Shown here in pieces: positions 5,362-11,398 of a stretch of DNA of 11,398 nucleotides (positions within the stretch are counted from its first letter, which is position 1; each line of letters starts with the position of its first letter). This DNA comes from Bacteroidales bacterium (GTDB lineage: Bacteria; Bacteroidota; Bacteroidia; Bacteroidales; WCHB1-69): NCBI GenBank assembly GCA_031254735.1, contig JAIRTU010000041.1, forward strand, positions 1 to 11,398, written 5' to 3'. The position numbers and the translations under genes are program-made. The notes below the pieces were generated by a model. The model made no database searches. It had not been told where the DNA came from and worked only from the letters and a program-made list of their open reading frames with translations.

Positions 5362-5625
5362 ATGAAACTAATAAAAACAGGAATAATAGCAGGAGTTATA
5401 TCGGGTCTGGCAGCCTGTGGCGGAAGAAACTCAAACAACGAAGATCACAGCCGCGAAAATTGTAACGATCACAACCACAACACGCACACCCATTCGGGTC
5501 AAAAGCCGGAACAGGAGAGTTTTAAGGTGGAGTTCGACAGTACAACAACTCAAACCGGGTTGGGCAACCACGACCATCATCACAGCCATGACCATAATCA
5601 TGGAGAAATTAATCATAAACATTAA
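5362..5625 (+). CDS. His-rich lipoprotein, probable metal-binding accessory
   Basis: The protein has 87 residues, with a lipoprotein signal MKLIKTGIIAGVISGLAAC whose lipobox LAAC puts the lipidated cysteine at 19. The mature part is short, hydrophilic and carries 14 histidines in two clusters: HSRENCNDHNHNTHTH near 29-44, and a denser stretch of H, D and N from about 69 to the C-terminal HKH. It has no other recognisable domain and is probably disordered when not bound to metal. Being lipidated, it should sit on a membrane facing the periplasm, where it could hold or pass metal to the adaptor encoded 13 bp downstream, which has its own His-rich head. A 120-bp gap precedes it; upstream of the ATG is an A-rich leader with the 13-mer AAAAAAAATCAGC also present at 4708. 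Protein reality is well supported by the signal, lipobox and spacing; function is inferred. Confidence 0.78.
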   Translation: MKLIKTGIIAGVISGLAACGGRNSNNEDHSRENCNDHNHNTHTHSGQKPEQESFKVEFDSTTTQTGLGNHDHHHSHDHNHGEINHKH

Positions 5626-5638
5626 AATCGTAAAAAAA

Positions 5639-7144
5639 ATGAAAGTACATAATATAATAATAGCACTGCTTGCAGCAGTTGCTCTGACGAGTTGTACCCA
5701 ATCCGGTAATGCACCGGAAGACGGACATGATCATGATGAACATTTGCAACTGACGGCATATAACAACAACTTTGAAGTATTTGCCGAAGTTGAACCCTTT
5801 GTTGCGGGACAATCAAGCGATATTACCGCTCATTTTTCTCTGCTGAAAAATTTTAAACCGATGACGGCAGGAAGCGTAACCGCAAGTTTGATTATTGAGA
5901 CAGACGGCATTCGCCAAAGGCTTGAACAGCCGACACGTCCCGGAGTGTATGTTTTTAGTCTGCAACCTGCCGCCGCAGGAAACGGCAAATTGATATTCGA
6001 TATTGAAACCGAAGAAGGCACATCGCAAATTGTTGTTCCCAATATCAGCGTGTATGCCGATGCACACGAGGCACAGCATGCGGCAATAGCGGCAGCGGTA
6101 AACAACAGCAATGCCGCCGTTTTCAGCAAAGAACAAAGTTGGAAAGTCGATTTTGCCACCGAAGAAGTCCGGCGGAAAGATTTTGGACAGATTATTCGGA
6201 TAACGGCACAAATACAACCCTCACAAGGCGACGAACGTGTTATCACTGCCAAAATGGGCGGAATGGTGTTGTTTTCCAACGGCGATGTGGTAGAGGGAAA
6301 AGCTGTCGGTGCGGGACAAACCCTGTTTTCGATAGACGGCAGCGGCATGGCAGCCGACAATATCTCTGTGCGTTTTACCGAAGCCGAAAGCGAATACAAC
6401 CGCGCGAAGACAGAGTATGAACGTAAACGCGAATTGGCAAAAGAAAACATCGTTTCGCAAAGCGATTTGCTGAAAGCCAAAACCGACTTCACCAATGCCG
6501 AAGCCAATTATTTGAACCTGAAAGGCAATTTTTCGGCGGGCAAACAAATTGTCAGCTCTCCCATAAGCGGATATATCACACGTGTATTGGTTCGCAACGG
6601 AGAATATGCACAGGCGGGACAACCTGTTTTGGTGGTGTCGCAAAACCGCGACCTGTTTATCAAAGCCGAATTGCCGCCCAAATATTTCGACAGGTTGGGC
6701 AATATAACATCGGCAAACTTCCGTCTGCTGAACAGCAATCGCACCTACACCCTCGAAGAGTTGAACGGACGCTTGCTTTCTTACGGAAAATCTGCCGACA
6801 TAAACATGCCGCTTATTTCCGTTGTATTTCAAGTGCAGAACAAAGCCGATTTTTTGGCGGGAAGTTTTGTTGAAACATTTATCAAAACCCAAACATCGGC
6901 ACAGACACTTACCGTTTCCAACGAATCGATAGTGGAAGAAATGGGGAATTATTTTGTATACGTACAGCTTACGCCCGAACTGTTTGAGAAACGTGCCGTA
7001 AAAAAAGGCGTTACCGACGGACTTCGTACCGAGATAGCGGAAGGCATTTCGGCAGGCGAACGAGTGGTAAGCAAAGGAGCTGTATTGGTTAAACTTGCAC
7101 AGGCAGCCGGAACGGTAGATGCTCATTCGGGACATGCTCACTAA
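5639..7144 (+). CDS. Efflux RND periplasmic adaptor subunit (CusB/HlyD family), lipoprotein
   Basis: This is the 501-residue membrane-fusion subunit that links the inner-membrane pump to the outer-membrane channel. The lipobox LTSC gives a lipidated Cys19, followed by a His-rich head DGHDHDEH (28-35) and an added beta-rich domain (about 36-140: VEPFVAGQSSDITAHFSLLK ... IVVPNISVYAD). The adaptor proper follows: barrel and lipoyl half-motifs (VITAKMGGMVLFSNGDVVEG, 201-220; SSPISGYITRVLVRNGEYAQ, 306-325) flanking a helical hairpin rich in E, K and R (245-296), then a barrel region and the C-terminal domain ending GERVVSKGAVLVKLAQA. The tail DAHSGHAH adds more possible ligands. The same frame stays open back to 5417, but that part overlaps the lipoprotein gene and lacks a signal; the ATG at 5639 directly precedes a lipoprotein signal, so I chose it. 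It lies 12 bp ahead of the pump gene. Metal specificity is not evident. Confidence 0.92.
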   Translation: MKVHNIIIALLAAVALTSCTQSGNAPEDGHDHDEHLQLTAYNNNFEVFAEVEPFVAGQSSDITAHFSLLKNFKPMTAGSVTASLIIETDGIRQRLEQPTRPGVYVFSLQPAAAGNGKLIFDIETEEGTSQIVVPNISVYADAHEAQHAAIAAAVNNSNAAVFSKEQSWKVDFATEEVRRKDFGQIIRITAQIQPSQGDERVITAKMGGMVLFSNGDVVEGKAVGAGQTLFSIDGSGMAADNISVRFTEAESEYNRAKTEYERKRELAKENIVSQSDLLKAKTDFTNAEANYLNLKGNFSAGKQIVSSPISGYITRVLVRNGEYAQAGQPVLVVSQNRDLFIKAELPPKYFDRLGNITSANFRLLNSNRTYTLEELNGRLLSYGKSADINMPLISVVFQVQNKADFLAGSFVETFIKTQTSAQTLTVSNESIVEEMGNYFVYVQLTPELFEKRAVKKGVTDGLRTEIAEGISAGERVVSKGAVLVKLAQAAGTVDAHSGHAH

Positions 7145-7156
7145 AATTTTGCAACC

Positions 7157-10100
7157 ATGCTAAACAGGATAATTAAATTTTCTCTCAACAATAAATTGTT
7201 TATATTGCTGGGAGCGGTGTTGTTGACGGTTGGAGGATTGTATACTACGCAAAAAATGGACGTAGACGTATTCCCCGACCTCACAGCCCCGACAGTTGTA
7301 GTGATGACAGATGCTCGCGGAATGTCAGCCGAAGAAGTGGAACGGCTGGTAACTTTTCATATCGAAACGGCGGTAAACGGAGCTACCGATGTACGCCGTG
7401 TACGTTCGGCTTCCTCGCAGGGATACTCTTTTGTATGGGTTGAATTTGATTGGGGAACAGATATTTTTAAAGCTCGACAGATAGTAAGCGAAAAAATGGT
7501 AACGCTTTCGGGAGCATTGCCCGACAATATTGTGCCGGTGCTTGCACCGCAATCGAGCGTGATGGGCGAAATACTGTTTATCGGATTGCAGGCAGACAGC
7601 ACTTCGTTGATGGACTTGCGTACCCTCGCCGAATGGGTGGTGAGACCTGCAATACTCGCCACAGGCGGCGTTTCGCAAGTAACCATTATCGGTGGCGATT
7701 ACAAGCAGTATCAAATTCTTGCCGACCCGCAAAAGATGAATGTTTATGGCGTCTCGATCAACGAATTGGCACAGATCGGACGTACTTTCAGCATGAATTC
7801 GTCGGGAGGGGCGTTGCGTGATTTCGGAAATGAATATATGTTGCGGGGAATAGCTCGCAGCAACGATTTGGAAGAATTGGGAAACACATTTATCAAAACC
7901 GTAAACGAAAAACCTGTTGTGGTGTCGGACGTGGCAGAAATTGTGATCGGCAGTGCCGTAAAAATGGGTTATGCTTCGCAAGACGCTCAACCTGCCGTTA
8001 TCATATCCATATCGAAACAGCCGAATATCAACACGCTGAATGTTACGGAAAACATCGAACGCAGTTTGGCGGAAATACAAAAATCGTTACCCGCCGATGT
8101 ACGCATGGACACCAAAATTTTCCGTCAAGCCGATTTTATTGAAGCCTCGGTGAGCAATGTGGGACGAGCTTTGATGGAGGGTGCTATATTTGTTGTTGTT
8201 ATATTGTTTTTGTTTTTGGCAAGTTTTCGTACTACGGTAATTTCTATTGTTGCCATTCCGCTTTCGCTCTTGGGGACGGTGATTGTTCTTTATTTGCTCG
8301 GAATGAATATCAACACCATGACTCTCGGTGGTATGTGTATTGCCATTGGCTCGCTGGTAGACGACGCCATTATTGATGTGGAAAACGTGTATAAACGCCT
8401 GCGGCAAAATCATCGCAAAGCAAAAAAAGAACGAGAATCGGCATTTGTGGTGGTGTTTGAAGCCTCACGAGAAATTCGGGCTTCTGTGTTGAATGCTACC
8501 TTTATTATTATTGTGGCATTTATTCCGTTGTTTTTCCTGTCGGGAATGGAAGGACGAATGCTCAAACCGCTTGGCGTAGCTTTTATTGTGTCTTTGTTTA
8601 TGTCGTTGATTGTTGCCATGACCGTAACGCCTTTGATGTGCAAGTTGATGTTGTCGGGCGATAAATATTTGGGCAAAAACGAAAAAGACAGCCGGCTCAC
8701 CCGAAAACTTGCGATGCTTTACGGCTCGTCTCTTGCTTGGGTGTTGCGAAATAAAAAGAAAGTGTTGTACCCAACTATTGCCGTCTTTGTGATTTCGATT
8801 GTATTGTTTTTTACTATGGGACAAAGTTTTCTGCCCGAATTTAACGAAGGGTCGTTAACCATTTCGGCAGTAACAAAGCCCGGCGTTTCGTTGGAAGAAA
8901 ACAATCGTTTGGGCAACCTGATAGAAACCGAACTGTTGAGCATTCCCGAAGTAACAGGCACGGCACGACGTACAGGGCGTGGCGAGTTGGACGAACATTC
9001 GCAAGCCATCAACAGTGCGGAGATAGACGTTAACTTCCGGTTGAAAGACCGCTCTCGCGAAGTGTTTTTGGCAGATGTTCGCGAAGTGCTTGCCAAAGTT
9101 CCGGGCGTGGCAACTACGGTGGGGCAACCTCTCGGACACCGTATCGACCATATACTTTCGGGAACGCGGGCAAATATCGCCATTAAACTCTTTGGCACAG
9201 ATTTGAGCAATCTGTTTATGATCGGAAACCAAATTCAGAACGCTATTCAAGATATTGAGGGTTTGGTAGACGTTGCCGTAGAGCAGCAGACCGAAACGCC
9301 GCAGCTGCAAATACGTGCCAATCGCGGAATGTTGGCAAAATACGGTATCACCATAGAAGACTTCAACCGGTTTGTAGAGCTTGCTTTTGCGGGTGAAAAA
9401 TTGGCGGACATCTACGAAGGGCAGCGCAGCTTCGATTTGATATTGCGGTTAAACAAAAATTACACCGAAAACATCGAAAGCATTCGTTCTGCACTTATCG
9501 ACATGGGCAACGGTCGCAAAATACCTTTGGAAGAAGTTGCCGATGTGGTTTCGGTGGGGGGTCCCAATTCGATCTCACGCGAGAACGTACAACGCAAAAT
9601 TGTTATTTCCGCCAATGTCTCGGGTAGAGATTTGAGCAGTGTGGTAGATGATATTCGGAAAAACATCAACCAAAACATCAGTCTTCCCGAAGGGTATCGC
9701 ATAGAATACGGCGGACAGTTCGAGAGTGCGGCAAGTGCTTCACGGACTTTGTTTATCGCTTCGTTTTTGGCTCTTTGCGTCATCTATCTGTTGCTGTATG
9801 GCGAATTTAAAGATTTCACCCTTTCGGCTATCGTATTGGTCAATCTGCCTTTGGCGCTTATTGGCGGGGTGTGGGCGATATTCTTTACGTCGGATATTAT
9901 CAGCATTCCTTCCATTATAGGGTTTATTACTCTTTTCGGCATTGCCACTCGCAACGGTATTTTGCTTATTTCAAAATATCAACACAGTCGGCAAACGGGC
10001 GAATCTTTGCGGGAGACCGTTATGCAGGGTTCGTTAGACCGATTAAATCCTATTTTGATGACCGCTTTAACGGCAGCCTTAGCCTTGATACCGCTCGTAT

Positions 10101-10258
10101 TTCAAGGGCATAAACCCGGAAACGAGATACAAAGTCCTATGGCAGTTGTGGTATTGGGCGGCTTGCTCACATCTACCCTGTTGAATATTTACATTGTACC
10201 TGTTGTGTATGAATTAATTCAAAAAAAGAAAATAAGCCATGAGAAAGTTAATGATTAA
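7157..10258 (+). CDS. Heavy-metal efflux RND transporter, CusA/CzcA family
   Basis: The 1033-residue inner-membrane proton/metal antiporter has the full family length. There is a first transmembrane helix at about 14-30, a periplasmic half with the family sequence DVDVFPDLTAPTV (35-47), helices 2-6 at about 338-500, a second periplasmic half (about 556-865) and helices at about 865-1020. Transmembrane helix 4 carries the acidic proton-relay motif GSLVDDAIIDVEN (398-410; D402, D403, D407, E409). SISRENVQRKIVISANVSGR (805-824) and FLPEFNEGSLTIS (558-570) are typical of the heavy-metal branch. Hand alignment with E. coli CusA places its three metal-site methionines (573, 623, 672) at S570, E622 and H665 here, so the Cu(I)/Ag(I) methionine site is missing. 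Second-half segments read closer to CzcA. The metal is therefore open: divalent ions, or monovalent ions by another site. The ATG at 7157 is 12 bp after the adaptor stop; the 3' end overlaps the channel gene by 20 bp. Confidence 0.96.
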   Translation: MLNRIIKFSLNNKLFILLGAVLLTVGGLYTTQKMDVDVFPDLTAPTVVVMTDARGMSAEEVERLVTFHIETAVNGATDVRRVRSASSQGYSFVWVEFDWGTDIFKARQIVSEKMVTLSGALPDNIVPVLAPQSSVMGEILFIGLQADSTSLMDLRTLAEWVVRPAILATGGVSQVTIIGGDYKQYQILADPQKMNVYGVSINELAQIGRTFSMNSSGGALRDFGNEYMLRGIARSNDLEELGNTFIKTVNEKPVVVSDVAEIVIGSAVKMGYASQDAQPAVIISISKQPNINTLNVTENIERSLAEIQKSLPADVRMDTKIFRQADFIEASVSNVGRALMEGAIFVVVILFLFLASFRTTVISIVAIPLSLLGTVIVLYLLGMNINTMTLGGMCIAIGSLVDDAIIDVENVYKRLRQNHRKAKKERESAFVVVFEASREIRASVLNATFIIIVAFIPLFFLSGMEGRMLKPLGVAFIVSLFMSLIVAMTVTPLMCKLMLSGDKYLGKNEKDSRLTRKLAMLYGSSLAWVLRNKKKVLYPTIAVFVISIVLFFTMGQSFLPEFNEGSLTISAVTKPGVSLEENNRLGNLIETELLSIPEVTGTARRTGRGELDEHSQAINSAEIDVNFRLKDRSREVFLADVREVLAKVPGVATTVGQPLGHRIDHILSGTRANIAIKLFGTDLSNLFMIGNQIQNAIQDIEGLVDVAVEQQTETPQLQIRANRGMLAKYGITIEDFNRFVELAFAGEKLADIYEGQRSFDLILRLNKNYTENIESIRSALIDMGNGRKIPLEEVADVVSVGGPNSISRENVQRKIVISANVSGRDLSSVVDDIRKNINQNISLPEGYRIEYGGQFESAASASRTLFIASFLALCVIYLLLYGEFKDFTLSAIVLVNLPLALIGGVWAIFFTSDIISIPSIIGFITLFGIATRNGILLISKYQHSRQTGESLRETVMQGSLDRLNPILMTALTAALALIPLVFQGHKPGNEIQSPMAVVVLGGLLTSTLLNIYIVPVVYELIQKKKISHEKVND

Positions 10259-11398
10259 TATAATAATGTTTGTATCCGCTACCTTCACGGCGACGGCACA
10301 AAGCGGATACGATGCTCTTTTGCAGCAGATAGAAACCAACAGTACCACGCTTTCGGTGCTGCGTCAACAAATGGAAGTGCAACAGCTCGGCAACCGTACA
10401 GGGGTGTATCTTGCCAATCCTGAGGTGGAATTTAACTATCTGTGGGGCAGTCCGAGTGCGGTGGGAAACCGTATAGATTTCACCGTTGTGCAGTCGTTCG
10501 ATTTCCCGACGGCTTATGTTCACCGCAACAAAATGGCTGCTTTGCAGAATAAAAACGTTGAATTGGAGTACAAAGCCGAGCGTATAAAGCTGTTGCTTTC
10601 GGCGAAGCAGATTTGCATAGAGTTGATTTATAACAATGCTCTTGCAAAAGAATACGCTGTACGCCTGCAAAACGCCGAACGCATTGCCGCCACCTACAAG
10701 TCGCGAATGAGCAAAGGCGACGCCAATGTTATCGAGAACAACAAGGCACAACTCAACCTCAGCACCGTCCAAAACGAGATGACACGCATCGAAGCCGAGC
10801 GTATGGCTTTGCTTGCCCAACTCAAAAGTCTGAACGGCGGCTTGGAGATTGTCTTTCCCGACAACGAATACCCTGTTGACATGCTGCCGTCCGACTTTGA
10901 AGAATGGTACGCCATTGCCGAAGCGAAAAGCCCGATGTTGCAGTATGTGAGCGGACAAATAGAAATCGGACAGCGACAGCTCAAATTGAGCAGAGCCTTG
11001 AACCTGCCTAAATTCTCGGCGGGCTACACCGGCGAACATCTCGTAAGTGAACAGTTTCGCGGCATAACGGTGGGCATGTCTGTTCCTTTGTGGGAAAACA
11101 AAAACACGCTCAAACAGGCGAAAACGCAATTGCGGGCTAACGAGCTGGCGTTGACAGACAGCCGATTGCAGTTCTACAATCATTTACGGATGTTGTATGC
11201 AAAAGCCGTTGCCTTGCAGCAAAACGCCATGCAGATCAAACGGTCGCTTAGCGAGTACAACAATGTGTCTTTGCTGCAAAGGGCTTTGGACGCAGGCGAA
11301 ATATCGCTTTTGAACTATCTTTTGGAGGTAGAATATTATTACGATGCAATCAATAAGGCGTTGGAAGCCGAACGCAATTACCAACTGACCGTAGCAGA
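10239..11398 (+). CDS. TolC-family outer-membrane efflux channel (3' partial)
   Basis: The frame is open from the ATG at 10239 to the window end, giving 386 residues with no stop; probably only the last few tens are missing. A signal peptide MRKLMINIIMFVSATFTATA with an Ala-x-Ala-type cleavage site before Q21 directs export. The two-fold repeat of the family is visible: helical heptad-like regions near 23-55, 95-200, 225-255 and 290-386, with membrane strands NPEVEFNYLWG (60-70), FTVVQSFDFP (81-90), LPKFSAGYTGEHL (256-268) and GITVGMSVPLW (275-285). The paired segments SRMSKGDANVIENNKAQLNL (155-174) and LDAGEISLLNYLLE (350-363) are the equivalent positions of the two repeats. It is the outer-membrane exit of the tripartite pump. 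The start overlaps the pump gene by 20 bp, implying translational coupling; an ATG at 10251 would lose the basic signal start and is less likely. Confidence 0.92.
   Translation, partial: MRKLMINIIMFVSATFTATAQSGYDALLQQIETNSTTLSVLRQQMEVQQLGNRTGVYLANPEVEFNYLWGSPSAVGNRIDFTVVQSFDFPTAYVHRNKMAALQNKNVELEYKAERIKLLLSAKQICIELIYNNALAKEYAVRLQNAERIAATYKSRMSKGDANVIENNKAQLNLSTVQNEMTRIEAERMALLAQLKSLNGGLEIVFPDNEYPVDMLPSDFEEWYAIAEAKSPMLQYVSGQIEIGQRQLKLSRALNLPKFSAGYTGEHLVSEQFRGITVGMSVPLWENKNTLKQAKTQLRANELALTDSRLQFYNHLRMLYAKAVALQQNAMQIKRSLSEYNNVSLLQRALDAGEISLLNYLLEVEYYYDAINKALEAERNYQLTVA

Noticed and set aside
5417..5638. Upstream extension of the adaptor frame to an ATG at 5417
   Set aside because: It overlaps the whole His-rich lipoprotein gene in another frame and is open only because the His-codon repeats lack stops there; a proper lipoprotein signal begins at 5639.
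6221..7141. Minus-strand 306-codon frame opposite the adaptor gene
   Set aside because: It is a shadow of the well-supported adaptor coding sequence; it is rich in Cys, Phe, His and Arg as expected for antisense reading.
10248..11183. Minus-strand 311-codon frame opposite the TolC-family gene
   Set aside because: The plus strand encodes a continuous, recognisable TolC-family protein with signal peptide; the minus frame is a shadow with no family features.

Overview
The window looks like a chromosomal segment from a Bacteroidota bacterium, most likely order Bacteroidales. Three things point there. Several start regions carry the Bacteroidetes -7 promoter box TAnnTTTG (TACCTTTG at 2796, 3298 and 4770; TATCTTTG on the minus strand at 4582-4575). 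Gene starts are preceded by A-rich leaders rather than Shine-Dalgarno sites. The protein types also fit: a PorT-type outer-membrane barrel, a long-form QueA and a Bacteroidales-style heavy-metal RND operon. No species can be named from the sequence. I see no tRNA, rRNA, CRISPR array or complete insertion sequence.

Region 1 (1-2762) is a tightly packed housekeeping block on the plus strand: the 3' part of an outer-membrane beta-barrel protein, a GT9 (heptosyltransferase-like) glycosyltransferase, and queA, which overlaps the GT9 gene by 8 bp and makes the queuosine precursor in tRNA.

Region 2 (about 2763-4788) is visibly more AT-rich and looks accessory. It holds two small three-helix membrane proteins of similar layout (2818-3192 and 3994-4374) and, just before the second, a membrane-anchored protein with a possible lipocalin-like domain (3464-3982). 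Three near-identical 23-bp repeats lie around these genes. The gene-free stretch 4375-4788 contains the most unusual signal of the window: a well-formed minus-strand promoter with phased A-tracts upstream, reading into a segment of about 65 nt that ends in a GC hairpin and U-run. This is a candidate small RNA.

Region 3 (4789-11398) is a heavy-metal efflux operon on the plus strand: a small secreted His/Cys-rich protein, a His-rich lipoprotein, a periplasmic adaptor with a His-rich lipoprotein head, a CusA/CzcA-family RND pump, and a TolC-family outer-membrane channel cut by the window end. The last four are separated by 13 bp, 12 bp and a 20-bp overlap, so they are probably co-transcribed and form a tripartite pump spanning both membranes. 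The small His-rich proteins plausibly bind metal in the periplasm. By hand alignment the pump lacks the three methionines of the E. coli CusA copper/silver site, so the metal it carries is open.
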